Positions 50,731 through 59,382 of a stretch of DNA of 64,000 bases are shown one piece after another. Location of the stretch: the NCBI RefSeq assembly GCF_900107045.1, contig NZ_FNON01000004.1:186001-250000 (forward strand). Reading direction: 5' to 3'. The position numbers and the translations under genes are program-made. Source of the DNA: Amycolatopsis xylanica. Its GTDB lineage: Bacteria > Actinomycetota > Actinomycetes > Mycobacteriales > Pseudonocardiaceae. Under the pieces are notes generated by a model. That model did no database searches. It was not told the origin of the DNA and was given only the letters and a program-made list of their open reading frames with translations. Position 1 is the stretch's first letter; each line of letters begins with the position of its first letter.

Positions 50731-52142
50731 GGTATCGGCCGCACGATCAGGTCGACGCCTTCGGAATCGACGACTTCGCAGCGCACGAACTGCCCCACGG
50801 TCAGCCCCTCGGACTCGATGACCACGCACTCGCCGTCGACCTCGGGCGCCTGGTGCGCCGCGCGGCCGATCGGGTCGTCGTCCTCGTCGACGTTTTCGAT
50901 CAGCACGTCGACCATGGTGCCGATGCGGTCCTCGGCGCGCTGGGTGGTGAGCTCCTCGACCAGCGCCGAGATGCGCGAAACCCGCTCGGTGACCACGTCG
51001 GGGTCGAGCTTGCCGTCGAACGTCTCCGCCTCGGTGCCGTCCTCGTCGGAGTAGCCGAACACACCGACCGCGTCGAGCCTGGCGCCGGTCAGGAACCGCT
51101 CCAGCTCGGCCAGGTCGTCCTCGGTCTCGCCGGGGAAGCCGACGATCACGTTGGTGCGGATGCCCGCCTCCGGCGAGAGCTCCCGGATCTGCTCGGTGAG
51201 CGCGAGGAAGGAGTCGGTCGAGCCGAACCGGCGCATGCGGCGCAGCACGGTCTCGCTGGAGTGCTGGAACGACAGGTCGAAGTAGTCGGCGACACCGGGC
51301 GTGGTCGCGATGGTCTTCACCAGGCCTGGCCGGGTCTCGGCGGGCTGCAGGTAGGAGACGCGGACGCGTTCGATGCCCTCGACCGCGGCCAGGCGCGGGA
51401 GCAGCAGCTCGAGCGCGCGGGCGCCGTCCCGGCCGAAGTCCTTGCCGTAGGAGGTCGAGTTCTCGCTGACCAGGAAGACCTCTTTGACGCCGTTCTGGGC
51501 GAGCCACATGGCCTCGGCGACGATCTCGTCCGGCTGACGCGAGACGAACGAGCCCCGGAAGGACGGGATCGCGCAGAACGAGCAGCGGCGGTCACAGCCG
51601 GACGCGATCTTCAGCGCTGCGACCGGCGCGTCGTCCAGCCGGGTCCGCAGCACGCGCGGGCCCCAGCCGTGCTGGGCGTGGCCTGGCACCTCGACCTCTT
51701 CGCTCGCGCTCTGGCGCTGCACCGGGCTGATCGGTAGCAGCTTGCGGCGGTCGGAGGGGGTGTGCGAGGCGACCGTGCGCCCGGCGACGATGTCGTCGAG
51801 CCGGTCGGAGAGGTCGGCGTAGTGATCGAACCCGAGCACGGCGTCGGCCTCGGGCAGGCTGTCGGCGAGCTCGTTGCCGTAGCGCTCCGCCATGCAGCCG
51901 ACCGCGACGACCTTGGCCCCGGTGTCGGAGGCGGCGAGCAGCGTGTCGACGGAGTCCTTTTTGGCCGACTCGACGAAGCCGCAGGTGTTGACCACCACGA
52001 CGTCGGACTCTTCCGGCTCGGCAGCGAGTTCCCAACCGCCGGCGGCCAGGCGCCCGGCGAGCTCCTCGGAATCGACCTCGTTACGGGCACAGCCCAGGGT
52101 CAGCAAGGAGACGCGGCGATTACCGGTGGTGGGAGAAGGCAC
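50727..52142 (-). CDS. rimO: Ribosomal protein S12 methylthiotransferase RimO
   Basis: A 471-residue radical-SAM methylthiotransferase. The N-terminal UPF0004 cluster cysteines are in LLTLGCARNEVDSEEL, VVVNTCGFVESA and AVGCMAERYG. The radical SAM motif is ASGCDRRCSFCAIP, followed by a C-terminal TRAM domain. It methylthiolates an Asp of ribosomal protein S12. GTG 52142 is the start. The N-terminal CARNEVDSE form favours RimO over MiaB. Confidence 0.94.
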   Translation of the reverse strand: MPSPTTGNRRVSLLTLGCARNEVDSEELAGRLAAGGWELAAEPEESDVVVVNTCGFVESAKKDSVDTLLAASDTGAKVVAVGCMAERYGNELADSLPEADAVLGFDHYADLSDRLDDIVAGRTVASHTPSDRRKLLPISPVQRQSASEEVEVPGHAQHGWGPRVLRTRLDDAPVAALKIASGCDRRCSFCAIPSFRGSFVSRQPDEIVAEAMWLAQNGVKEVFLVSENSTSYGKDFGRDGARALELLLPRLAAVEGIERVRVSYLQPAETRPGLVKTIATTPGVADYFDLSFQHSSETVLRRMRRFGSTDSFLALTEQIRELSPEAGIRTNVIVGFPGETEDDLAELERFLTGARLDAVGVFGYSDEDGTEAETFDGKLDPDVVTERVSRISALVEELTTQRAEDRIGTMVDVLIENVDEDDDPIGRAAHQAPEVDGECVVIESEGLTVGQFVRCEVVDSEGVDLIVRPIP

Positions 52143-52215
52143 ATGGCTTAGCGTAGCTGGCGCCCTTCACGCTCCCCCGATCACTCACGTCCACCGCCTC
52201 GCTAAGTTGACACGC

Positions 52216-52740
52216 GTGTCCTCCGAAGTGTCGTCCGAAGCAGACAAGCTGACCGTCCGCCGTGCCCGGATCGCGGACGTGCGCAAGATCAAGACGCTCG
52301 TCGACTCCGACGCTGGCCGCGTGCTGCTGGAGAAAGAGCTGGTCACGCTGTACGAGGACATGCAGGAGTTCTGGGTGGCCGAGTCCGAGGGCGAGGTGCT
52401 CGGCTGCGGCGCGCTGCACGTGCTCTGGGAGGACCTCGCCGAGATCCGCACGATCGTGGTCGACAAGGCGGCCAGGGGACGTGGCATCGGTCACGCTCTC
52501 GTCAGCCAGCTGGTCGGGCTGGCCATCGAGCTCGGGCTTCAGCGCGTGTTCGTCCTCACGTTCGAGACCCGCTTCTTCGCCAAGCACGGCTTCGTGGAGA
52601 TCGAGGGCACGCCCGTCCCCCAAGAGGTCTACGAGGAGATGCGCCGTTCGGTGGACACCGGCGTCGCCGAATTCCTCGACCTGCCCTACGTCAAGCCGAA
52701 CACGCTGGGCAATTCGCGCATGTTGCTCGAACTTCCCTGA
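52216..52740 (+). CDS. argA: Amino-acid N-acetyltransferase, ArgA-like GNAT
   Basis: A 174-residue GNAT domain protein from GTG 52216. It has VRRARIADVRKIKTLVDSDA, FWVAESEGEVLGCGALHVLW, EIRTIVVDKAARGRGIGHAL (acetyl-CoA loop) and TFETRFFAKHGFVEIEGTPVP. Its size and place beside the pgsA locus match the stand-alone N-acetylglutamate synthase of M. tuberculosis (Rv2747), which starts arginine synthesis. The amino-acid-kinase-like domain of E. coli ArgA is missing, as expected for this type. Confidence 0.88.
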   Translation: MSSEVSSEADKLTVRRARIADVRKIKTLVDSDAGRVLLEKELVTLYEDMQEFWVAESEGEVLGCGALHVLWEDLAEIRTIVVDKAARGRGIGHALVSQLVGLAIELGLQRVFVLTFETRFFAKHGFVEIEGTPVPQEVYEEMRRSVDTGVAEFLDLPYVKPNTLGNSRMLLELP

Positions 52741-52838
52741 TGCTTCATCAAGTCGTCCACCCTTCGGCGGTGGTGATCCACGCCATAACACCCGAAGCTG
52801 TGCTGGCTTGAAATTCGCCGACCAGCTTGGGGGCCCGA

Positions 52839-53261
52839 ATGCGCAAGACACTGCGTTCGTTCATCACCACCATCGCCGTCGCCGCCACCGTCATGCTCGG
52901 TGCGGGCACGGCGCAGGCAGTCGACATTCCCGCTGTCACCGACACCTACCTCTTCAACACCTCCCTGGGTAACTTCCAGACGATCCGGGCCCAGCGGCCC
53001 TACGACGGCCAGCTCGACTGGTCCTCGGACGGTTGTTCCTGGTCCCCGGACCGGCCGCTCGGCTGGGACTTCGTCAAGGGCTGCTATCGCCACGACTTCG
53101 GCTACCGCAACTACAAGAAGCAGGGCCGCTGGAACGAGACCAACCGCAAGCGGATCGACGACAAGCTCTACTCGGACCTCCTCAGCCTCTGCGGTGGCAA
53201 CGTGATCTGCAAGGGCACGGCCTGGACCTACTACCAGGCCGTCCGCAAGTTCGGTAACTGA
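52839..53261 (+). CDS. Secreted prokaryotic phospholipase A2
   Basis: A 140-residue secreted protein from ATG 52839. It has a signal peptide (MRKTLRSFITTIAVAATVML, cleaved after AQA about residue 27) and a mature domain with the prokaryotic PLA2 catalytic pair H85-D86 in GCYRHDFGYRNY, preceded by DGCSWSPDRPLGWDF. Cysteines 66, 82, 118 and 124 can form the two disulfides of this family. It hydrolyses the sn-2 acyl ester of phospholipids outside the cell. It stands alone, followed by a hairpin. Confidence 0.92.
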   Translation: MRKTLRSFITTIAVAATVMLGAGTAQAVDIPAVTDTYLFNTSLGNFQTIRAQRPYDGQLDWSSDGCSWSPDRPLGWDFVKGCYRHDFGYRNYKKQGRWNETNRKRIDDKLYSDLLSLCGGNVICKGTAWTYYQAVRKFGN

Positions 53262-53304
53262 CGCGTCCCCGATCGCTTCCGCTTTCCGCCGCTGATCTCC
53301 GCGG

Positions 53305-53330
53305 GGCCGCTCCGAACGTCCGGAGCGGCC
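53305..53330 (+). terminator. 10-bp hairpin after phospholipase gene
   Basis: GGCCGCTCCG (53305-53314) pairs perfectly with CGGAGCGGCC (53321-53330) around a 6-nt loop, about 45 nt past the stop. It is a likely terminator without U-tract. Confidence 0.75.
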
Positions 53331-53369
53331 TCGCGGCCCAGCCGCGACGGCTGCAGCCTCCCGAACGCC

Positions 53370-53581
53370 ACAAGGGTGGCCCTTGTAACGCTCAACGCCA
53401 CAAGGGCCACCCTTGCGTCGTCCACCCCTCCGCCCACCCGACCGAACGTTGTGAACGAGGCGCTCACAACGCACAAGGTTGCGTACGAGGCGTTCACAAC
53501 GCGGCCGGAGCCGCGAGCCCTGGCGAGGGAGCGCACGAAAGCGGCGCTAGTCACGCTCACAGTCACAAAAGTGGCTTTTGT
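53370..53581. repeat. Run of 7-3-7 mini-hairpins
   Basis: Perfect or near-perfect small palindromes with a 3-nt centre: ACAAGGG-TGG-CCCTTGT (53370-53386), ACAAGGG-CCA-CCCTTG (53400-53415), GTTGTGAACG-AGG-CGCTCACAAC with one mismatch (53448-53470), an imperfect relative at 53479-53500, and ACAAAAG-TGG-CTTTTGT (53565-53581). The stems differ but the centre is always TGG, CCA or AGG. The same design recurs at about 13978-14024 and 25353-25373. Confidence 0.85.
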
Positions 53582-53589
53582 TTCGTCCG

Positions 53590-53870
53590 GCCGCTCCCCA
53601 GCACCCAGGCACCTCCCGGCACCCAGCCGCGCTACGGCACCCGAGCGCTTGATGGCACCCAGCCGCGTTTGCGCCCTGCCGAGCGGACGACCGCCGCACG
53701 CGGCGGCCGCCGACACCGGCTGCGTGCGCGCGAGCCGTCCACGGGGCCGGCAGCCCGGTAACCCGGCAGCCAAGCGGCCCGACGACCTAGCGGCCCAGCA
53801 GCCTGCGACCCGGCAGCCCAGCCACCCGGCAGCCCAGCGGCGCGGCGTCCCGGCGGCGCGGCGGGAGTCG
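53590..53870. repeat. Low-complexity GC-rich array between repeats and CGNR gene
   Basis: Short imperfect tandem motifs: GGCACCCAGCCGCG and relatives at about 53615-53670, then CCCGGCAGCC / GCGGCCCAGC type decamers at about 53748-53860. Open frames through it read Pro/Ala/Gly/Gln repeats in every phase, with no domain, so I do not call a gene. Confidence 0.65.
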
Positions 53871-54416
53871 TTAGTCGTGCTTGGCGCGGGCCGCGTGCCG
53901 CGCGACCCGCGCGCGGTTGCCGCACAGGTTCGGCGTGCACCACTGGCGCCGGGAGTTCGTGGCCACGAAGAGCATCGAGCAGTCGTCGGCCGCGCAGCGC
54001 CTCAGCTGCGACGCGTGCGGGCCGGTGACGAGCTCGATCGCCGAGCGCGCGACGGCCGCCAGCGCGGCGTCACCGCCGTGGTCGTAGTGCCAGCGGATCT
54101 CCTGCGAGAAGGCGATGTCCATGCGCAGGCTGGTCGGCACGGCCGCCGCCGCGGCGTTGACGTCCTCCACCGCCCACGGCTCAGGACGCTCGCCGCGCAC
54201 GCGCGCGTCAAGGAGCGTGCGCACCGCGGTACGCAGCCGCCGCGTGGCGCCCGCGGCCGGCGCGCGGGTGCCCTCGGGCAGCTGCCCGGCGTGCAGTTCC
54301 CAGAACTTCTCGTTTCCCTCTTCGGTGGCCAGCAGATCCACCTTGGGTGAGACCGCGAGCAGCTCCGTGTCCGCGAGATCCACCGCCAAACCTTCGCCGA
54401 CCACCGTGAACTCCAT
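53871..54416 (-). CDS. CGNR zinc-finger regulator with ABATE domain
   Basis: A 181-residue protein. The N-terminal ABATE (putative stress-ligand) domain spans about 1-125, and the C-terminal CGNR zinc finger has RRCAADDCSMLFVATNSRRQ and CTPNLCGNRARVARHAAR (Cys pairs in CAADDC and CTPNLC). It is likely a DNA-binding regulator. It is divergent from an alpha/beta hydrolase gene with repeated ATTAG/CTAAT motifs between them, so it probably controls the hydrolase and itself. Confidence 0.88.
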   Translation of the reverse strand: MEFTVVGEGLAVDLADTELLAVSPKVDLLATEEGNEKFWELHAGQLPEGTRAPAAGATRRLRTAVRTLLDARVRGERPEPWAVEDVNAAAAAVPTSLRMDIAFSQEIRWHYDHGGDAALAAVARSAIELVTGPHASQLRRCAADDCSMLFVATNSRRQWCTPNLCGNRARVARHAARAKHD

Positions 54417-54423
54417 ACTCTGA

Positions 54424-54520
54424 CACTAACATCTCCAGCCTCCTCCACGCATTAGCACTGGGTCTTCCCCTGCGCTCGATTTCAGTGTACTAATGGATAC
54501 GAGCACGTCGCAACCATTAG
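54424..54520. promoter_or_regulatory. ATTAG/CTAAT motifs in divergent regulator-hydrolase gap
   Basis: CTAAC (about 54425), CATTAG (about 54450), CTAATGG (54490-54496) and CCATTAG (54514-54520) are spread through the gap; the last two form an inverted repeat 17 nt apart. They stand out in GC-rich DNA and are candidate operators for the CGNR protein. Confidence 0.45.
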
Positions 54521-54528
54521 GAGTCCCG

Positions 54529-55389
54529 ATGTCCAAGCACCCGATCGCCCACCGCCGCGTCCAGGCCGGACCGGCCGATGTCTTCTACCGCGAGGCGGGC
54601 GACCCGTCCGCGCCCACGCTCCTGCTGCTGCACGGCTTCCCCACGTCGTCGCACCAGTACGTGGGCCTGATGCGGGAGCTGGCCGGACATTGGCATCTCG
54701 TGGCGCCCGATCTCCCGGGATTCGGGCAGACGGAGACAGCGCCGGATTTCGAGTTCACCTTCGAAGCGCTCGCGGGCGTGCTCGGCGACTTCGTCGACGC
54801 GCTCGGGCTCAGCAGCTACGCGCTGTACGTCTTCGATTTCGGCGCGCCGGCCGGGCTGCGGCTCGCCGCGCGGCGCCCGCGGCAGATCACCGCGTTGATC
54901 ACGCAGAACGGCAACGCGTACGTGGAGGGCTTCGGGCCGGCGATGCCGGACTTCGCGAACCAGGGCCCGCGCGAAGAAGTCCAATCAGGACTGGAGGAAA
55001 TGCTCACGCCGGAGAGCATCCGGATGCACTACTACGAAGGAGTGCGGAACCCGGAGGCGATCGATCCCGGGAGCTATCAGCTCGACCGGTTCTATCTCGA
55101 ACAGCCGGGGCGCGCGGCGGCGCAGGCGGATCTGTTGTGGGACTACCGGAACAACCCGCCCGTGTACCCCGAGATCCACCGGTGGCTGCGGGAGTCGCAG
55201 CCACCGGTGCTCGCGGTGTGGGGCCGTAACGACCCCTTCTTCATTCCGGCGGGTGCCGAGGCGTTCCGACGCGATGTGCCCTCGGCACAAGTGCATCTGC
55301 TCGACACCGGCCATTTCGCGTTGGAGGAGGAACTCGGCACGATCAGTGAACTCGTCGACAGGTTCCTGCGCGAAAACGTGGATCAGTAG
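54529..55389 (+). CDS. Alpha/beta hydrolase with Asp nucleophile pattern
   Basis: A 286-residue hydrolase from ATG 54529 (TTAGGAG ribosome site). It has oxyanion loop LLLHGFPTSSHQY, DLPGFGQTE, and a nucleophile elbow VFDFGAPAGLRLA that carries Asp rather than Ser, as in haloalkane dehalogenase/epoxide hydrolase relatives. The acid is in WGRNDPFF and the His in DTGHFALEEE. The natural substrate is unknown. It is convergent with the next gene, overlapping by 7 nt. Confidence 0.9.
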   Translation: MSKHPIAHRRVQAGPADVFYREAGDPSAPTLLLLHGFPTSSHQYVGLMRELAGHWHLVAPDLPGFGQTETAPDFEFTFEALAGVLGDFVDALGLSSYALYVFDFGAPAGLRLAARRPRQITALITQNGNAYVEGFGPAMPDFANQGPREEVQSGLEEMLTPESIRMHYYEGVRNPEAIDPGSYQLDRFYLEQPGRAAAQADLLWDYRNNPPVYPEIHRWLRESQPPVLAVWGRNDPFFIPAGAEAFRRDVPSAQVHLLDTGHFALEEELGTISELVDRFLRENVDQ

Positions 55390-56012
55390 CCGGCAGGCGG
55401 CTGACCGGGCTGGCCGTAACCCGGCTGCCCGGGCTGACCGGGCTGGCCGGGCTGGCCCGGCTGACCGTAGCCGGGCTGGCCCTGCGGTCCGGGCTGACCG
55501 TAACCGGGCTGGGCGTAACCCTGCTGGCCCGGCTGGCCGTAGGGCTGCTGCTGGCCGGGCTGGCCATAGGCGGGCTGGCCGTAGCCGCCACCGGGGTTGC
55601 CGTAGCCGCCGCCCATGTTCTGCGGGACGCCGCCGGGGCCGATGTACTGCGCGCTGCCGAAGGCGAGCATCGGGTAGCCAACGATGGGGAACAGCCACAG
55701 GCCGAAGATGCCGAACACAGTGTCCTTGCCGAACGACTTCGCCATGTCGAGGGAAAGGATGATCCAGAGAACGAAGTTCACGCCAGGAATGAAGAAGAGC
55801 AGCAGCCACCATCCGGGGCGCCCGGCGATCTTCAGCGCCACGTAGGTGTTGTAGAACGGGACGATCACGGCCCAGCCAGGCTGACCCGCCTTGGTGAAGA
55901 CCTTCCATCCCACGAAGATGAAGAGCGCCCAGAACGCCAGCCCGAAGGCGCCACCGGCGATCACGGCCACCCAGTTGACCTCAGTCACCGTCTGATATTC
56001 GTACGTGCCCAC
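55383..56012 (-). CDS. Membrane protein with Gly/Gln/Pro/Tyr repeat tail (DUF5684-like)
   Basis: A 209-residue protein from GTG 56012 (AAGGG site). Four hydrophobic segments (about 12-35, 44-60, 68-88, 95-118) include GWKVFTKAGQPGWAVIVPFYN and GRPGWWLLLFFIPGVNFVLW (adjoining blocks), as in DUF5684/signal-peptidase-neighbour membrane proteins. The C-terminal tail (about 130-209) is GYGQPGQ-type repeats, disordered and Pro-rich. Function unknown. Confidence 0.8.
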   Translation of the reverse strand: MGTYEYQTVTEVNWVAVIAGGAFGLAFWALFIFVGWKVFTKAGQPGWAVIVPFYNTYVALKIAGRPGWWLLLFFIPGVNFVLWIILSLDMAKSFGKDTVFGIFGLWLFPIVGYPMLAFGSAQYIGPGGVPQNMGGGYGNPGGGYGQPAYGQPGQQQPYGQPGQQGYAQPGYGQPGPQGQPGYGQPGQPGQPGQPGQPGYGQPGQPPAGY

Positions 56013-56501
56013 GAAGGCCCTTCCCCTCAAAGTATGCGAGACGGGGAGACCATAGTGGGCGGTCGAGGCCGCCGTCCGGCAGTACGGCCAATCGAGATGA
56101 GCCGATCCGCGGACGCGATCGATGGACGCTCGCCCCTGCTCAGCACTGCTCAGCACTGCCCACGCGGTGCGACGCGCGCTCGGGCTCCACCTGCCGGGCA
56201 TGCCCTGAGGTGATCGCGAACCACCCACCACAAGATGCGGACAGCGACGCTGAGCATCCGCGATTCGCGGCACGCCTGGCGCCACGGCACGTGCGCGAAA
56301 GTGGCCATCACGCGTGTTCGAGGACGCATTCTGGAGACGAGCAGAGCATCTGTCCAACTCTTTCAATTATACCTGAAATCGCATTGGCGACATTTAGCAA
56401 ACCCTTAAGGTGCGACTACTCCGTTCGAGTGAATGCGTCACCATCACTTGTTGCCGCGCCCAGTTCCTGACATAGCCTACGAGCAGAACAGCTCGGGGGA
56501 A
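56013..56501. other. Intergenic gap upstream of the lanthipeptide cluster
   Basis: No gene of normal size is supported. The part from about 56340 to 56480 is AT-richer than its surroundings and holds a weak promoter candidate: TTGTTG (56448-56453) and TAGCCT (56473-56478), spaced 19 nt. No palindromes of the families seen elsewhere were found in it. Confidence 0.5.
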
Positions 56502-56594
56502 ATGATCACTGGGGACGATTCACATTCCGAGATCGTGGCGAAGCTGATCATCGTCATGACTCAGGCGAATTCAGCCATTACGCAGGCAGGCTGA
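56502..56594 (+). CDS. 30-residue small ORF upstream of lanL
   Basis: ATG 56502 follows CTCGGGGGAA and opens a 30-codon frame (begins MITGDDSHSEIVAKL) ending at TGA 56592-56594, 49 nt before the synthetase start. It has no Cys and only scattered Ser/Thr, so it is not an obvious lanthipeptide precursor. It could be a leader peptide, a small regulator or chance. Confidence 0.3.
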   Translation: MITGDDSHSEIVAKLIIVMTQANSAITQAG

Positions 56595-56643
56595 AAAAAC
56601 GATCACCAGCCGAGCGCCGAAGCAGACACACTGGGGGTTTGTG

Positions 56644-59382
56644 ATGGGCACCGAAAATTCGGAATCGTCCGACTGGAACCATTCCTACATCGAAGAATTC
56701 GCGGACATACTCAAGGCGAAAGCACGCGGGCACGGCTGGGCACTGCGACCGGAAGATGTCTGGTGTCACGTACAACCACCAGGCAAAACCGTGCGAGCAC
56801 AGGGTTGGAAGATCCACGTGTCAGCTACCCCGAAGGCGGCGAGCGCCACGCTGGCCGCGGTTGCCGAGGTGCTACTGGAGAAAGCCGTCACCTTCAAGTT
56901 CGCGAAAGGCCTGCCGGAACTCCGCCAGCTTCTTTCCATTCGAGCGGACCGAGGATCAAGCGGAAAGTTCATCACCGTCTACCCCGATGACGATAAGCAA
57001 TTTGCCGAGCTACTCGAAGAACTGCACCAAGCCACACTCGGCGCCGAAGGTCCCACCATTCTTTCGGATCGAAAGTATCGACCGGATAGCGTCGTCCACT
57101 ATCGCTACGGCGGCTTCCGATCGCAGCGTGTGCTCGACAATGATGGTTCCTACTATCACCTGATCGTGACGCCCTCCGGTGAATGGACCGAAGACGCGCG
57201 CAATGCCTGGTATTCACCGCCAGCCTGGGCACAGGACCCGATTTCGCCACCACCGGAACGCCCCAAGGAACGCCCGACGAAGATCAAGCTCGACGACCGG
57301 TTCGTCGTGTTCGAGGCGATCCGGCACTCCAACCGGGGTGGTGTCTACCGGGCCATCGACGAGCAGACCGGAAACCGGGTCGTCATCAAGGAGGCACGGC
57401 CACACGTCGGCGCCGAGCCGGACGGGTCCGACGCGAGGAAGTTCCTGCGCAACGAATACGAGATGCTGCGCCTGCTCGAACCGCTGAACCTGGCGGTGCG
57501 GCCGATCACGCTGTTCGAGTACCAGGGCAACACCTTCCTCGCCGAAGAGGAGGTCACGGGTCAGACGCTGCAGCTGTGGATCGAGAGCCAGCTCCGCCCG
57601 CGCCCCGACTGGGTGATGCCACTCGACCGCGCGGTCGATATGGCGGGCAAACTCGTCGCGCTGGTCGGTGCCGTGCACGACAAGGGCCTGGTCTTCCGTG
57701 ACTTCACCTCGACCAATGTCATGGTCACGCCGGACGAGGAACTGGTGATGATCGACACCGAGTTCGTCGCCGAACCAGGGCAACCGGTGCATCGGGTGAT
57801 GACCATGGGCTACGTCGCGCCTGAGGAGTTGAGCGGTCCGCCGACCTACCCGGCTCCCCAGCCGTCCGCTGACCTCTACAGCGTCGGCGCCGTGCTGTTC
57901 TACCTCTGCTGCGGCGCGCATCCGCTGCTGCCGGTGGCGGACCCGGCTCAGGACGGCCAGCCCGCCGAGACCCGCTCGCACGACGAGCGCGTCCGCACCC
58001 TGATCGACGCGATCGCGGCGGAGAACACCACCATGCGGGCATTCGCCCCCATCCTCAAGGCGCTGCTGGGCAAGGATCCCGCGGCGCGGCCGGCACCCCG
58101 TCGCATCGAGCAGCTGCTCGCCGGCCTGACCTCGGCACCGGTCACCGGGAACACCGGCCCGACGCTGTTGGCGGACGACGCCGAGCGCAAGCTGCTCGAC
58201 GACGGCGTCGCGCACCTTCTCGAAGCCATGGACCCGGAGGCGCCCGGCTACCTCTGGCCCGCGTATCCGCTGGAAGGCCGTCTTTTCGACCCGTACAGCG
58301 TGCAAGCGGGGGCTGCAGGCCCACTACACCTGCTCGGCACCCTCAGCCGTACAGGCGGCGGTGAGGCGACGCGCGACAAGCTGCGCACCGCGCTGCACTG
58401 GTTCGATGAGCGGGTGGAGCGGGAGCCGCGGACGCTGCCCGGTCTCTACTTCGGCAGGGCAGGCACCTACTGGGCGATGTACGAGGCGGCCGTCGAACTC
58501 GGCGAGACCGAGATCGCGGAACGCACCGCCCGCCGCGCCAAGCATCTCCCCGTGGTGTGGAAGAACCCGGACATCACCCACGGCGTCTCCGGCTGCGGGC
58601 TGACCCAGCTCCGGCTCTTCCAGCACACACAGGACGAGGAATTCCGCCACCGGGCCGGGTTGTGTGTCGAGTCTGTCCTCAAAGGACGGTCGCTCACCGA
58701 CATGGTCTGGCCGCTCTCGTCCGACACGCCGCGTGCGGGTGACGGGCTGACCCACTACGGGTTCGCACACGGTGTCGCCGGGATCTGCTACTTCCTGCTC
58801 AGTGCGGGCGACCGGCTCGACCGGCCCGACCTGCTGGAGCTCGCGAAGGCGGGCGGCGACCTGCTCGTGTCACTCGCTTGGCCGAGCGGCGACGGTCTCA
58901 AGTGGCCTACGGCGCAGAAGGAAGCCAATGACTCGGAGACCTACAACGGCGTCTGCTGGTGGTGTAGCGGCGGGCCAGGCATCGGCACGTTCCTCATCCG
59001 GCTGTGGAAGGCCACCGGCGATGCCCGCTACCTCGAAGCCTGCCGGGGCGCCGCCATCGCGACTCGCGGCGAGAAGTGGCTGTTGTCGACCGGGCACTGC
59101 CACGGGTTGACCGGCAACGCGGAGTTCCTGCTCGACATGGCGGCGGCCACCGGCGAGCGCCAGTACGCCGACTGGGCCCGCGAGCACGTGATCGGCCTCC
59201 AACGCCTGACCGTCCAGAAGGGTGACCGGCTGCTCATCGTCGACGACAGTAGCAGGCAGCTCAGCTACAGCTACAACCTCGGGCTGGCCGGACCGCTCTC
59301 GATGCTGCACCGGCTGCGTCACGGTGGCGAGCGCGCGTGGATGCTCGACGGCCTCCCCTACCTCCCGGACGGTGTGCGATGA
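56644..59382 (+). CDS. Three-domain lanthionine synthetase (LanKC/LanL) with intact cyclase zinc ligands
   Basis: A 912-residue protein from ATG 56644 (GGGGG six nt upstream; GTG 56641 is too close). Domains in order: a phospho-Ser/Thr lyase (about 1-185; catalytic K56/H58 in GWKIHVSAT, YRYGGF near 156), a Ser/Thr-kinase-like domain (about 210-495; K249 in VVIKEA, D353 in VFRDFTSTNV, no canonical DFG), and a LanC-like cyclase (about 530-912). Unlike typical class III LanKC proteins, the cyclase keeps zinc ligands C774 (WWCSGGPGIG) and C819-H820 (GHCHGLTGN), which is the class IV LanL hallmark. It should phosphorylate and eliminate Ser/Thr and cyclise Cys onto the products in the downstream peptides. 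It overlaps the peptidase gene by 4 nt (ATGA). Confidence 0.93.
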   Translation: MGTENSESSDWNHSYIEEFADILKAKARGHGWALRPEDVWCHVQPPGKTVRAQGWKIHVSATPKAASATLAAVAEVLLEKAVTFKFAKGLPELRQLLSIRADRGSSGKFITVYPDDDKQFAELLEELHQATLGAEGPTILSDRKYRPDSVVHYRYGGFRSQRVLDNDGSYYHLIVTPSGEWTEDARNAWYSPPAWAQDPISPPPERPKERPTKIKLDDRFVVFEAIRHSNRGGVYRAIDEQTGNRVVIKEARPHVGAEPDGSDARKFLRNEYEMLRLLEPLNLAVRPITLFEYQGNTFLAEEEVTGQTLQLWIESQLRPRPDWVMPLDRAVDMAGKLVALVGAVHDKGLVFRDFTSTNVMVTPDEELVMIDTEFVAEPGQPVHRVMTMGYVAPEELSGPPTYPAPQPSADLYSVGAVLFYLCCGAHPLLPVADPAQDGQPAETRSHDERVRTLIDAIAAENTTMRAFAPILKALLGKDPAARPAPRRIEQLLAGLTSAPVTGNTGPTLLADDAERKLLDDGVAHLLEAMDPEAPGYLWPAYPLEGRLFDPYSVQAGAAGPLHLLGTLSRTGGGEATRDKLRTALHWFDERVEREPRTLPGLYFGRAGTYWAMYEAAVELGETEIAERTARRAKHLPVVWKNPDITHGVSGCGLTQLRLFQHTQDEEFRHRAGLCVESVLKGRSLTDMVWPLSSDTPRAGDGLTHYGFAHGVAGICYFLLSAGDRLDRPDLLELAKAGGDLLVSLAWPSGDGLKWPTAQKEANDSETYNGVCWWCSGGPGIGTFLIRLWKATGDARYLEACRGAAIATRGEKWLLSTGHCHGLTGNAEFLLDMAAATGERQYADWAREHVIGLQRLTVQKGDRLLIVDDSSRQLSYSYNLGLAGPLSMLHRLRHGGERAWMLDGLPYLPDGVR

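Noticed and set aside
53376..54350. 324-codon plus-strand frame over the repeats and CGNR gene
   Set aside because: Translation is repeat-derived and Arg-rich, and it runs antisense to a gene with a clear CGNR domain.
56502..56594. 30-codon ORF as a fourth lanthipeptide precursor
   Set aside because: No Cys, no LQ-type leader and wrong side of the synthetase; kept only as a low-confidence small ORF.
56644..59382. Class I (LanB/LanC) or class II (LanM) synthetase
   Set aside because: The lyase KIH and YRYGGF blocks and the kinase-like middle domain are specific to class III/IV synthetases.
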